A DNA stretch of 64,000 nt from an uncultured Aquimarina sp. (GTDB taxonomy: Bacteria > Bacteroidota > Bacteroidia > Flavobacteriales > Flavobacteriaceae), in contig NZ_CANMQT010000003.1 in NCBI RefSeq assembly GCF_947500065.1, positions 434,001 to 498,000 of the forward strand, read 5' to 3'. The notes below the pieces were generated by a model. It was not told where the DNA came from. It was given only the letters and a program-made list of their open reading frames with translations, and searched no databases. Of the stretch, positions 28,214 to 37,263 are shown piece by piece. The position numbers and the translations under genes were made by a program. Position 1 is the stretch's first letter. Each line of letters starts with the position of its first letter.

Positions 28214-29098
28214 ATGCCTATAGCCGAATCTGAGCTTATCCTCAATCAAGATGGTAGTATATATCATTTAAACCTAAAACCGGAACACCTTGCCAACACT
28301 ATAATAACTGTTGGTGATCCAGATCGAGTAAGTAAGGTTACTCAATATTTTGATACTATAGAATACACAATCAGTAAGAGAGAATTTCATACTCAAACTG
28401 GTACATATAGAGGAAAAAGGATTACCGTAATATCTACCGGTATCGGCACAGACAACATAGATATTGTTTTTAATGAATTAGACGCATTAGTCAACATCGA
28501 TTTCCAAACAAGAGAAGTCAAAAAAGAGCATACTTCTCTTAATATTATTCGAATTGGAACCTCAGGAGCTATACAACCAGAAATTTCAATCGATAGCTTC
28601 ATAGTTTCCCAACTTGCAATTGGATTCGACAGTTTGCTACATTTTTATGAAAGTAAAAATATTCAGTTCCCGCAAATTTCAGAACCTTTGATACAACACC
28701 TAGATTGGGACAACGATAAATCAACTCCATACGTAGTGTCTTTTGATAAAAAACTAGGAAGACATATGCAAAGTGACCAAACAAGAAAAGGATTTACAGT
28801 TACCAATGTTGGATTCTATGGCCCTCAAGGACGGGTTTTACGGTTAGCCACATCGGATGCTGAGTTAAATGAAAAACTCGCTTCCTTCAGGTATGCAGAT
28901 AAAAAGATAACAAATTTAGAAATGGAAACCGCTGGTATATATGGAATGGCAAAACTTCTTGGTCATCGTGCTGTATCCATGAATGCAATGATAGCAAATA
29001 GAGCAACAGGACAGTTCAGTAATGACCCAAAAAAAGCTGTTGATAACCTTATCAAGTATACTTTAGATAAAATTGCGAGCTATATGGATTTGATTTAA
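28214..29098 (+). CDS. nucleoside phosphorylase (uridine phosphorylase-like)
   Basis: A 294-residue enzyme of the NP-I family, cleaving nucleosides with phosphate for salvage. The phosphate-binding region is TVGDPDRVSKV near residues 33-43, and VISTGIGTDNIDIVFNEL lies near 70-88. The nucleoside-binding NLEMETAGIYGMAKLLGH contains the Met-Glu pair that contacts ribose. It follows the DUF1835 gene with one intervening base and precedes polyphosphate kinase by 44 bp. The base preference cannot be settled by eye. Confidence 0.9.
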   Translation: MPIAESELILNQDGSIYHLNLKPEHLANTIITVGDPDRVSKVTQYFDTIEYTISKREFHTQTGTYRGKRITVISTGIGTDNIDIVFNELDALVNIDFQTREVKKEHTSLNIIRIGTSGAIQPEISIDSFIVSQLAIGFDSLLHFYESKNIQFPQISEPLIQHLDWDNDKSTPYVVSFDKKLGRHMQSDQTRKGFTVTNVGFYGPQGRVLRLATSDAELNEKLASFRYADKKITNLEMETAGIYGMAKLLGHRAVSMNAMIANRATGQFSNDPKKAVDNLIKYTLDKIASYMDLI

Positions 29099-29142
29099 CC
29101 TTTTGTTAAAATCAAACCATTCTAGATAACTTAACTTTAAAT

Positions 29143-31212
29143 ATGGATTTAAAAAAGTACCCCTATAATGATAGGGACGTAAATTGGTTAAGTTTCAATG
29201 AACGTGTCTTGCAAGAAGCTGAAGACGAATCAAACCCTTTATATGAAAGGTTAAAGTTTTTAGCAATATTCTCTACTAATTTAGATGAATATTTTAGAGT
29301 AAGAGTTTCTCGATTGCGACAAATAAAAAGAATAGATAGAAAACTAAGAAAAAAACTTGCTTTAAAACCCAATAAACAGGTTAAAGAAATACTAAAGCAA
29401 GTAAAAATTCAACAGGGAAAATTTGGTGGTATATTCGTTAAAAGCCTTATTCCAGAACTTGCTAAACATAATATCCATTTAATTGATCAACATCAATATG
29501 ATTTTGATCAACATCAATATGCAACCGAGTATTTTATTTCTAAAATCCTACCCTTAATTAATCCAGAAATTATTGATTTATCGAAAGTAAACTCTACATT
29601 TCTTGAAAACAATAAACTATATTATTTACTAACATTTGAAAAAGAAGATCAATTTGGAATTGTAAATATACCTTCAGATACTTTAGAAAGGTTTGTATGC
29701 TTTCCCTCTGATGGTCAAAATACGCATATTACCTTTCTGGATGATATAGTTCGACTTAATTTAAATCAAATTTTTGATGGTCAAAAAATAAAAGGGTGTT
29801 TTCAAATAAAATTATCAAGAGATGCAGAATTGTATATAGACGATGAGTTTGAAGGTGTTTTGGCAGAAAAAATAAAAGAATCCCTCTCGCAACGTTATGA
29901 TGGGCAACCAACTCGTTTATTATTTGATGCTGCATTACCTAAAGAATATAAAAGTAAGATTCGTAAGTCCTTAGGACTAGGCAAAATCGATATGATGCCG
30001 GGTGGAAAGTATCACAATTTTAGTGATTTCTTTAGTTTTCCGGACCCCACAAATAATCCCTCTTTACATTATCCCAAAGCAACGGAAATAAAACACAAAG
30101 AATTTGAGCAAAACAGCAACTATTTTGAAGTAATTTCTAAAAAAGATCAATTAGTACATTTTCCATATATGTCTTTTAATTATGTTCAAAACTTTATTAA
30201 TCAAGCAGCCGAAGATCCTAAAACTACAGAGATAAAAATATCCTTGTATCGCGTTGCAAAAGAATCTGAGCTTACCTCCTCCTTATTAAAAGCTTTAGAA
30301 AATGGTAAGAAAGTTACCGTATTTGTAGAAGCCAAAGCACGTTTTGATGAAAAGAACAATTTAAAATGGGGGAAGATTTTTGAAGAAAAAGGAGCATCCG
30401 TTTTTTATAGTTACCCAAAAATAAAAGTACATTCTAAAATACTTCTTGTCAAACGAAAGGAAAATAACAAAGAAGTATCCTATGCTTATATCGGTACTGG
30501 TAATTTTAATGCCAAAACATCCAAAATTTATTGTGATCACGGTTTATTTACAGCGAATAAATTAATTACTAAAGAACTATCCGAAGTTTTTGAAGTGTTA
30601 TCCGGCAAAATGATACTACCTAAACCCAAAAATTTATTGGTATCTCCTTTTACAACAAGAATACAATTTGAAAAACTTATTGATAAAGAAATTTATAATT
30701 CAAAAAATGGTAATACTTCAGGTATTACAGCCAAATTAAATAGCCTAGAAGATAAAAAGATAATTAATAAACTATATGATGCTAGTAATGCTGGTGTTAA
30801 AACCAAACTATTAGTAAGAGGTTTTACTTGTTTAATTACTGGTTTAAAGGACATTAGTGAGAACATCCAAATAACTAGTATTCTTGATAGGTATCTAGAA
30901 CACGGAAGAATATATCATTTCAATAATAATGGGGATTCAAAGATATTTATTGGTAGCGCAGATTGGATGACGCGTAATTTAGATAAACGTATTGAAGTTT
31001 TAGTTCCCATTTTAGATAAAGATTGCAAAAAAGAGTTAAAAACAATTTTGGATATACAACTAAATGATAATGTAAAGGCAAGAATCCAAGATGCAAATGA
31101 AACTAATAGCTACAAAAAGAAAATGGACGATAAACCGTCCATACAATCTCAACATAAAATAAGAGAATATCTTAAAAAGATACATGCTCCTATCAATATA
31201 CTAACCAAATAA
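29143..31212 (+). CDS. ppk1: polyphosphate kinase 1
   Basis: A 689-residue PPK1 making polyphosphate from ATP through a phosphohistidine. The N-terminal domain starts YPYNDRDVNWLSFNERVLQEA. The first phospholipase-D-like half carries KVHSKILLVKR with the catalytic His near residue 429, preceded by KVTVFVEAKARFDEKNN, and YIGTGNFNAKTSKIYCDHGL follows. The second half has IYHFNNNGDSKIFIGSADWMTRNLDKR. A perfect 18-bp direct repeat (29483-29500 and 29504-29521) duplicates DQHQYDF in the N-terminal region. Its stop region overlaps the tail of a small minus-strand gene. Confidence 0.95.
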   Translation: MDLKKYPYNDRDVNWLSFNERVLQEAEDESNPLYERLKFLAIFSTNLDEYFRVRVSRLRQIKRIDRKLRKKLALKPNKQVKEILKQVKIQQGKFGGIFVKSLIPELAKHNIHLIDQHQYDFDQHQYATEYFISKILPLINPEIIDLSKVNSTFLENNKLYYLLTFEKEDQFGIVNIPSDTLERFVCFPSDGQNTHITFLDDIVRLNLNQIFDGQKIKGCFQIKLSRDAELYIDDEFEGVLAEKIKESLSQRYDGQPTRLLFDAALPKEYKSKIRKSLGLGKIDMMPGGKYHNFSDFFSFPDPTNNPSLHYPKATEIKHKEFEQNSNYFEVISKKDQLVHFPYMSFNYVQNFINQAAEDPKTTEIKISLYRVAKESELTSSLLKALENGKKVTVFVEAKARFDEKNNLKWGKIFEEKGASVFYSYPKIKVHSKILLVKRKENNKEVSYAYIGTGNFNAKTSKIYCDHGLFTANKLITKELSEVFEVLSGKMILPKPKNLLVSPFTTRIQFEKLIDKEIYNSKNGNTSGITAKLNSLEDKKIINKLYDASNAGVKTKLLVRGFTCLITGLKDISENIQITSILDRYLEHGRIYHFNNNGDSKIFIGSADWMTRNLDKRIEVLVPILDKDCKKELKTILDIQLNDNVKARIQDANETNSYKKKMDDKPSIQSQHKIREYLKKIHAPINILTK

Positions 31213-31347
31213 TATTTTTAAACTTATTAAAAAATTAGTAGCTAACAATAAAGCGATAAATACCACAATTCCGTTTTCCAACGTGTTGTTTTTTAATTTA
31301 GCAACTTTAACTTGAGCACTTTTATTTCTTAAAAAATTCTTTTTCAT
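31201..31347 (-). CDS. 48-residue single-helix membrane protein
   Basis: I translated this small frame from the reverse strand. It starts MKKNFLRNKSAQVKVAKLKN, a basic cytoplasmic segment, followed by the hydrophobic helix GIVVFIALLLATNFLISLKI, and ends LFG. The basic-then-hydrophobic layout, the ATG, and a TATATTTG promoter-like element 34 bp upstream support a real gene. Its last four codons overlap the end of ppk1 on the opposite strand by 12 bp. The function is unknown. Confidence 0.55.
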   Translation of the reverse strand: MKKNFLRNKSAQVKVAKLKNNTLENGIVVFIALLLATNFLISLKILFG

Positions 31348-31380
31348 AGCAAATATTGTTTTATTTGGTTTTAATTACTT

Positions 31381-31388
31381 CAAATATA
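31381..31388 (-). promoter_or_regulatory. candidate Bacteroidota -7 element TATATTTG
   Basis: The reverse strand reads TATATTTG, 34 bp before the start of the 48-residue membrane protein gene at 31347. The -33 region has a TTTG on the same strand but with wider spacing (about 24 bp) than the usual 17-19. Confidence 0.4.
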
Positions 31389-31503
31389 GTCGTAATTATC
31401 AGATTAATATTTCAAAGGTACTGATAATAATTCTTATTTGACGATAAAAAACAAATATAATCGACGAAATACACAATTATCATATATTTTATACCATAAT
31501 AGC

Positions 31504-32355
31504 ATGCATACTATAAAAATAGGAGGCGTTCCCGAACACTTCAATTTACCATGGCACTTAACAATTGAAGAAGGTGCTTATCTTGAAAATAACATACAAC
31601 TAGAATGGAAAGATTTTCCTGGAGGAACTGGAGCTATGTGCGAAGCTCTTAGAAACAAGGATATTGATATAGCCATTATACTTACAGAAGGAATTGTAAA
31701 AGATATCATTGCTGGTAATCCTTCTAAAATTGTACAAACATATATAGAATCTCCATTAATATGGGGCATTCATGTAGGGCATGATTCTAAATATAACACC
31801 TTAAGTGATCTAGAGAATACTTCGGCTGCTATAAGTAGATATGGATCAGGATCTCATTTAATGGCTTATATAAATGCGCAAAAAAATAATTGGGATACGA
31901 CTTCGTTAAAATTTGAAGTAATAAAAAATCTAGATGGTGCTGTAGAAGCTTTGACAAAAGGGAATGCAGATTATTTTATGTGGGAGCATTTTACAACCAA
32001 ACCATTAGTAGATAATAAAACTTTTCGTCGTGTAGCAGACTGTCCCACTCCTTGGCCGTGCTTTGTCATTGCGGTAAGAGAAGAAATTTTAGAAACTAAG
32101 AGCGAGCAAATAAAAAGCATTTTAGAAACTATCAATACTACTACCAGTGATTTTAAACAAATCCCAAGTATAGATAAAACACTCTCCCATCGATACGAAC
32201 AACAATTAGAGGATATTAGAGAATGGTTAAGGATCACGGAATGGAGTCAATCTTTAATTCATAATAAAACATTAAGTGAAGTTCAAGATCAATTATATAA
32301 ATTAGACATAATTGGCAAGGTAGTTGATTCTAAAAATTTAATTTTTGAGATGTAA
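31504..32355 (+). CDS. NMT1/THI5-like substrate-binding domain protein
   Basis: About 283 residues from the ATG at 31504; the frame stays open further upstream to a TTG at 31438, but the family alignment begins at HTIKIGGVPEHFNLPWHLTIEEG, which favours the ATG. Visible features of the NMT1/SsuA-like fold are the first strand (IKIGGVPEHF), WKDFPGGTGAMCEALRNKDIDIAIIL, and AAISRYGSGSHLMAYINA. There is no signal peptide or lipobox, and no permease or ATPase is nearby, so this may be a cytoplasmic ligand-binding or enzyme-like member rather than an ABC transporter subunit. The ligand is unknown. Confidence 0.78.
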   Translation: MHTIKIGGVPEHFNLPWHLTIEEGAYLENNIQLEWKDFPGGTGAMCEALRNKDIDIAIILTEGIVKDIIAGNPSKIVQTYIESPLIWGIHVGHDSKYNTLSDLENTSAAISRYGSGSHLMAYINAQKNNWDTTSLKFEVIKNLDGAVEALTKGNADYFMWEHFTTKPLVDNKTFRRVADCPTPWPCFVIAVREEILETKSEQIKSILETINTTTSDFKQIPSIDKTLSHRYEQQLEDIREWLRITEWSQSLIHNKTLSEVQDQLYKLDIIGKVVDSKNLIFEM

Positions 32356-32409
32356 GCAACCTTTTTCTTGTTTACTCATCTTACTTAATAGGAAAACAAC
32401 TTATATATT

Positions 32410-33000
32410 ATGAAACAGACATTAATAGCGATTATTATTTTATTCTCATTCCAAATTTCTTTAGCACAAGACCAATCCAATCTACCGCCAAGAGATATTA
32501 ATAAAAATGAAATTAGCTTAAGCCCTATCAATATAATTGCTTTTGGAGCTTTAGATATAGGATATGAAAGAATCTTAACAAATAATACTACCCTAGGTTT
32601 TGATGTATTCTATAGATTTAGTGATAATGTCGATAATGATGATGACGTTATTGATAGAGATGGAATTTTTGATAAGGAATTGGCTGTAACAGCTCGTTAT
32701 AAGTATTTCTTTGGCAATAGAATTGCTAGAGGTTTTTACGTAGAAGCATTCGGAATGTTATCTTCTGGCGATCATGACAATTATGTAGTAGTCTATGATG
32801 ATCTAGGAAATTTTGTTAGTTCCGGAGATATCGTAGAAGAATACACCGATTTTGCTTTAGGTTTTGCTGTAGGTGGTAAATTTGTTACCAGAAACGGTTT
32901 CTTTCTTGATATAGGTTTTGGTATTGGACGAAATTTATTTAATGATAAAAGTCCAGAAATTATAGTAAGACCAAATCTATATTTAGGATATAGATTTTAA
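32410..33000 (+). CDS. outer-membrane beta-barrel protein (DUF3575-like)
   Basis: A 196-residue exported protein. The signal peptide MKQTLIAIIILFSFQISLAQ ends at a typical A-Q-D site. The mature part alternates hydrophobic and polar residues in strands (ISLSPINIIAFGALDIGYER, TTLGFDVFYRF, ELAVTARYKYFFGNR, GFYVEAFGMLS, FALGFAVGGKFV) and ends NLYLGYRF with a terminal aromatic residue, as expected for an 8-strand barrel. It is followed by a decayed copy of itself (33158-33736). The role is unknown. Confidence 0.8.
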   Translation: MKQTLIAIIILFSFQISLAQDQSNLPPRDINKNEISLSPINIIAFGALDIGYERILTNNTTLGFDVFYRFSDNVDNDDDVIDRDGIFDKELAVTARYKYFFGNRIARGFYVEAFGMLSSGDHDNYVVVYDDLGNFVSSGDIVEEYTDFALGFAVGGKFVTRNGFFLDIGFGIGRNLFNDKSPEIIVRPNLYLGYRF

Positions 33001-33157
33001 AATTGTCTAACCAAATGATCAATCATACTTTGCTATGATTACCTTCATATACTTACCTCAAACAAAATTACACTAATCCAATTTGAGTAACCAGTATGTT
33101 TACAGGTATAAAATCTATAGATAAATAAGTTTAGGCTATATTTTTTACGACAATAAA

Positions 33158-33736
33158 ATGGTGTTGTAAAAAAAAACTCAATTATAATTCTTGTTTTATT
33201 AATTGTGCAAACTATGGTTTCTCAGGAAAAAACAAGTAATCTACCAAAACGTGAAACTCAAAAAAAAATAATGATCTAAGCATAAACCTACATTATTTTG
33301 CGATTGTCGTAGGCATAAATATAAATTATGATAGGGTACTTAATAAAAATGTAACTATAGGCATAAGTTTTTTTTAAGGCATATGGTAACTAGGATGCTG
33401 TTGATAATTCGGATATTGACATTACAACAAAAACGAATTTCTTAGCCATTCCTAATATTAAATACTATGTTGAAAAAAGATTTGCAAGAAGATTTTATCT
33501 TCAAGGGTTTACAATGATTTCTTCCGGCAAGGTAAATACTTTTAGAAATAATAATCCTGTATCAGAAGATGTTGATTTTACTGACGTGGCTTTAGGGATA
33601 GGTATAGGAAATAAAAAAGGTATTAAAAAATGGTGTTTTTATTGATTTTGGAATAGCGATTGCTTACAATTTGTTTAGTAAAAATAGTCCTGAATTACTC
33701 GTTCACCCAAATTTATCACTAGGATATCGATTCTAA
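33158..33736 (+). pseudogene. decayed paralogue of the upstream beta-barrel gene
   Basis: Reading across frames gives fragments that line up with the protein at 32410-33000: SIIILVLLIVQTMVSQEK (signal peptide), TSNLPKRE, NDLSINLHYFAIVVGININ, YDRVLNKNVTIGISFF, then a stop, KYYVEKRFARRFYLQGFTM, VDFTDVALGIGIG, and the end NLFSKNSPELLVHPNLSLGY, against NLFNDKSPEIIVRPNLYLGY upstream. Disruptions include a stop just after the ATG at 33158, a frameshift in an A-run near 33270, an in-frame TAA near 33376 in a T-run, and another frameshift near 33625. No intact product is possible. It is a tandem duplication that has lost function. Confidence 0.85.
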
Positions 33737-33906
33737 AGGTAGGGTTTCGGATTCTATAAACGTTATATATTAAAGGAAAGCATGACATATTTACAAGTTT
33801 TTAATAAATCTATTTTGTATCATTAATTAAATAAGATAAATCTCTAAGATATCTTTAAATCACATATCTTGTTGATTTCCCGTATAAAAAGATTTAAATA
33901 ATTTTG

Positions 33907-33914
33907 TACATTTG
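33907..33914 (+). promoter_or_regulatory. candidate Bacteroidota -7 element TACATTTG
   Basis: An exact match to TAnnTTTG, 86 bp before the start of the small membrane protein gene at 34001. The gap 33737-34000 otherwise shows only AT-rich sequence. Confidence 0.45.
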
Positions 33915-34000
33915 CCGAGCCTACCCCAATAAACCAATTATGAATATGCACGCAACCTTTTTTAGGTATTTGCATCTAATAGTTAACTAACAAATCAATT

Positions 34001-34174
34001 ATGGTAACGTTTCTGTTAATTCTGGTAGGGCTAATAGCATTTAATTTTATTTTGTTAAAATTTAGTATTCAATCTGTTGATGCTGATAAAAGCAAAGCAA
34101 AAAGAATTAAATCTACAACTACCAAGGATACTATTAATAAGACCAAGACAGCTGAAATTGCAAAAGCTGCGTAG
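34001..34174 (+). CDS. 57-residue membrane protein with basic tail
   Basis: A small frame that I translated directly. It begins MVTFLLILVGLIAFNFILLK, a single transmembrane helix, then a polar, Lys-rich tail (DADKSKAKRIKSTTTKD and NKTKTAEIAKAA). It has an ATG, an upstream promoter-like TACATTTG, and ends 5 bp before the convergent uracil-DNA glycosylase gene, filling the gap exactly. The layout suggests a membrane-anchored cytoplasmic tail. The function is unknown. Confidence 0.6.
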   Translation: MVTFLLILVGLIAFNFILLKFSIQSVDADKSKAKRIKSTTTKDTINKTKTAEIAKAA

Positions 34175-34179
34175 TTAAT

Positions 34180-34845
34180 CTACCATTGAATTGGTGATTG
34201 ATTCGTCTTGATAAGATATTCATTTGTCTTACTAAAATGTTTGTTTCCAAACCAATATCCTCTATTGGCGCTTAAAGGCGATGGGTGTCCACTGTTTAGA
34301 ATACAATGTTTCTTATTATCAATTTTACGTCCTTTTTTCTTGGCAAAACCGCCCCATAATAGAAAGACTACGTCGTTTTTATTTGCAGAAACAGTTTGAA
34401 TAACAGCATCCGTAAACTTTTCCCAACCTTTACCTTGATGCGATCCGGCATTATGAGCCCTTACTGTTAATGTAGCATTAAGAAGTAAAACTCCTTGCCT
34501 AGCCCAACGCTCTAGATTACCAGTAGATGGAAAAGCAATATTTACATCCGACTCGATTTCTTTAAAAATATTAATTAATGAAGGAGGTATTGCAATCTCA
34601 TCATTCACAGAAAAACACAAGCCATGAGCTTGACCAACTCCGTGATAAGGATCCTGGCCTATTATAACAACTTTTACATCATCAAAACTACAATAATCAA
34701 ATGCAGCAAAAATTTCAGCTTTTTCAGGAAAACAGGTTTCAGTCGTATATTCTTCTTTAATAAAGTCAGTTAATTCTTTAAAATATGGTTTTTCAAACTC
34801 ATCAGAAAGTTTTTCTTTCCAGCTATTATCAATATTTACATCCAT
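34180..34845 (-). CDS. ung: uracil-DNA glycosylase, family 1
   Basis: A 221-residue DNA repair enzyme removing uracil from DNA. The water-activating loop VVIIGQDPYHGVGQAHGLCFSV contains the catalytic Asp, and the DNA-intercalation loop is GHPSPLSANRGYWFG with the catalytic His. The length is standard for bacterial Ung. It is divergently arranged with mutS2 (145 bp apart) and convergent with the small membrane protein gene. Confidence 0.97.
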   Translation of the reverse strand: MDVNIDNSWKEKLSDEFEKPYFKELTDFIKEEYTTETCFPEKAEIFAAFDYCSFDDVKVVIIGQDPYHGVGQAHGLCFSVNDEIAIPPSLINIFKEIESDVNIAFPSTGNLERWARQGVLLLNATLTVRAHNAGSHQGKGWEKFTDAVIQTVSANKNDVVFLLWGGFAKKKGRKIDNKKHCILNSGHPSPLSANRGYWFGNKHFSKTNEYLIKTNQSPIQW

Positions 34846-34873
34846 GTTAGTATCAAAAAAATATGCAATTGTT

Positions 34874-34881
34874 TACATTTG
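34874..34881 (+). promoter_or_regulatory. candidate Bacteroidota -7 element TACATTTG
   Basis: An exact TAnnTTTG match in the ung-mutS2 divergent gap, 110 bp before the MutS2 start at 34991. No clear -33 TTG is seen. Confidence 0.4.
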
Positions 34882-34990
34882 CTTCGCTATAAAATTATAA
34901 CAAATACTTTTTTAAAAGTAAACTCATATTGAGTTTTATAATAAAGAAATTAACAGAAAAAGAATATCTCCTATAATTAGGAACAACAGC

Positions 34991-37162
34991 ATGATCCGTA
35001 TTTCCGAAAAAACACTTAAAGATTTAGAATTCAATACAGTACTTGATCATGTAGCTGATTTATGTAATACTGACTACGGAAAAACGAAAGCTTTACAAAT
35101 CGTTCCGTTAAGTACGAAAGAAGACTTACATATTTCATTACAACAAGTATTCGAATATAAATCCTCCTATCTAAACGATTCTAAGATACCAAATCACGGA
35201 TTTGATAGTATTGATAAAGAATTACAATTATTAGGCATTGAAAACACTTTCTTAGAAGCATTTAATCTTAAAAAGATAACTTCTATTAGTATAACGTCTA
35301 ATGGTTTATTAAGCTTTTTCAGAAAGTTCAAAGAATTATATCCTATACTCTACCAGACATCCACTGAAGTTACTTTCACTAAAGAAGTTATCAATCTTAT
35401 TGAAACTGTTGTAGATAAGTTTGGTGAAATTAAAGATAACGCCTCTCCTACTCTTAGTGTCTTAAGAAAAGAAATCAATGAAATACAAGGGAAATTAAAT
35501 GGGAGTTTTGGAAGAGATCTTACCCGATATAACAGTTTAGGATATCTAGATGATATTAAAGAAAGTGTTGTTGACAACCGAAGAGTGCTAGCCGTTAAAG
35601 CTATGTATCGTCGTAAAGTAAAAGGTTCGATAATGGGTAATTCTAAAACAGGAAGTATCGTATACATTGAACCCGAAGCTACATTACAATATAGCAGAAT
35701 GCTTAGTAATCTACAGTATGAAGAGCGCGAAGAAATCGTTAAAATACTTAAAGATCTTACCAATAGAATAAGACCATTTTCGGAATTATTAGAACAATAT
35801 CAAGAATACCTTAGTGATATTGATATTGTAGCTGCAAAGTCGAAATATGCACATAAATTAAACGGAGTATTACCGAAAATAACTGAGGATCGAGAATTAA
35901 CGATAAAAGATGCATATCATCCATTACTTTACTTAAATAATCAAGGAAAAGGAGAAAAGACACACCCTCAAACAATTTCATTAGATAAAAACAATCGAAT
36001 TATTGTTATTTCTGGACCTAATGCGGGTGGAAAAAGTATTACATTAAAAACTGTAGGACTACTTCAGATTATGCTTCAAAGTGGTATGCTCATTCCTGTT
36101 CATGAATATAGCAGAATGTGTTTATTCAATAGCATACTTACAGATATTGGTGATAATCAATCTATAGAGAATCACTTAAGTACTTATAGTTATCGATTAA
36201 AAAACATGAATTACTTTCTCAGGAAATGTAATAATAAAACCTTATTCCTTATTGATGAGTTTGGTACAGGTAGTGACCCAGAACTAGGAGGCGCATTAGC
36301 TGAAGCATTTTTAGAAGTCTTTTATGAGCGTGAGTCTTATGGTATAATCACTACCCATTATGCCAATCTAAAAATGTTGGCTAATGAATTACCAAATATG
36401 ACTAATGCGAATATGCTTTTTGATGCTAAAACCTTGGAACCATTATTTAAATTGTATCTAGGAGAAGCCGGAAGTTCCTTTACTTTTGAAGTGGCTCAAA
36501 AAAATGGTATTCCATATAGCTTAATTAATAAAGCTAAAAAGAAAGTAGAACGAGGAAAAATTCGTTTTGATAAGAGTATTGCAGACCTTCAAAAAGAACG
36601 ATCAAAGCTTCAAAAAACAACATCTTCTCTCAAAACAAAGGAACTAAAAGCCGAAGAAGAAAAAGAACGATTAGACAAGGTCAATCAACGACTACAACTA
36701 AAGTTAGAAAGCTATCAAGAATTATATGATAGTAATCAACGTATGATCTATTTGGGTCAAAAATTAAATGAAATAAGTGAAAAATACTTTCACAATAAAA
36801 AGAAAAGAGAACTTATTGATGAGTTCATGAAGGTTGTACAAGTAGAAAACTCTAAAAGAGAAAAACAAACCGTTAAGCAAAGGAGAGCCAAAAAAGTAAA
36901 AGAAGAAAAAATAGTAAAAGAAGTAGAGAAAAAGGTAGCTGTAATAAGAGAAAAGAAAAAAGAGGAAAAGAAAAAAGAGGAAAAGCTAGAAAAAGCAAAA
37001 CCAAAAGTAATCCTCAAGATAGGTGACAGAGTACGAATGATTGATGGAAAATCAATAGGAACAATAGATACTATCGAAAAAGGAAAGGCTATAGTCAATT
37101 ACGGAATTTTCACCACGAATGTTACAATCGAACAGTTAGAATTCGTAGAACGAAAAAAGTAA
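34991..37162 (+). CDS. mutS2: MutS2-family ATPase lacking the Smr nuclease domain
   Basis: A 723-residue MutS2-type protein. The N-terminal MutS core begins ISEKTLKDLEFNTVLDHVADLC. Walker A is ISGPNAGGKSITLKTVG near residues 340-356 and Walker B LFLIDEFGTGSDPELGGALAEAF near 417-440. A coiled coil spans roughly 515-600, followed by a Lys/Glu-rich stretch (about 630-675). The last about 50 residues are a KOW/SH3-like strand region (IGDRVRMIDGKSIGTIDTIE). The usual C-terminal Smr endonuclease domain of MutS2 (about 780 residues) is absent, so an anti-recombination or ribosome-rescue nuclease activity is doubtful. A strong terminator follows. Confidence 0.9.
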   Translation: MIRISEKTLKDLEFNTVLDHVADLCNTDYGKTKALQIVPLSTKEDLHISLQQVFEYKSSYLNDSKIPNHGFDSIDKELQLLGIENTFLEAFNLKKITSISITSNGLLSFFRKFKELYPILYQTSTEVTFTKEVINLIETVVDKFGEIKDNASPTLSVLRKEINEIQGKLNGSFGRDLTRYNSLGYLDDIKESVVDNRRVLAVKAMYRRKVKGSIMGNSKTGSIVYIEPEATLQYSRMLSNLQYEEREEIVKILKDLTNRIRPFSELLEQYQEYLSDIDIVAAKSKYAHKLNGVLPKITEDRELTIKDAYHPLLYLNNQGKGEKTHPQTISLDKNNRIIVISGPNAGGKSITLKTVGLLQIMLQSGMLIPVHEYSRMCLFNSILTDIGDNQSIENHLSTYSYRLKNMNYFLRKCNNKTLFLIDEFGTGSDPELGGALAEAFLEVFYERESYGIITTHYANLKMLANELPNMTNANMLFDAKTLEPLFKLYLGEAGSSFTFEVAQKNGIPYSLINKAKKKVERGKIRFDKSIADLQKERSKLQKTTSSLKTKELKAEEEKERLDKVNQRLQLKLESYQELYDSNQRMIYLGQKLNEISEKYFHNKKKRELIDEFMKVVQVENSKREKQTVKQRRAKKVKEEKIVKEVEKKVAVIREKKKEEKKKEEKLEKAKPKVILKIGDRVRMIDGKSIGTIDTIEKGKAIVNYGIFTTNVTIEQLEFVERKK

Positions 37163-37203
37163 ATACTTTAGTCTAGCATAACGCTACTCAATAAATAAAC
37201 AAT

Positions 37204-37237
37204 AAGGCCACTAGTTTAATTAACTAGTGGCCTTTTT
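37204..37237. terminator. terminator after mutS2
   Basis: A perfect 13-bp stem AAGGCCACTAGTT / AACTAGTGGCCTT (37204-37216 and 37222-37234) with a 5-nt loop and a following T-run. It should stop mutS2 transcription and, read the other way, the convergent exported-protein gene. Confidence 0.9.
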
Positions 37238-37263
37238 AGTAGGTTAAGCTCAATCGATTATTA

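Noticed and set aside
33940-33990. 16-codon frame just before the 57-residue membrane protein gene
   Set aside because: Too short and without recognisable features; more likely part of the mRNA leader.
35350-35763. 137-residue minus-strand frame inside mutS2
   Set aside because: It lies fully within a conserved coding region and shows no independent features.
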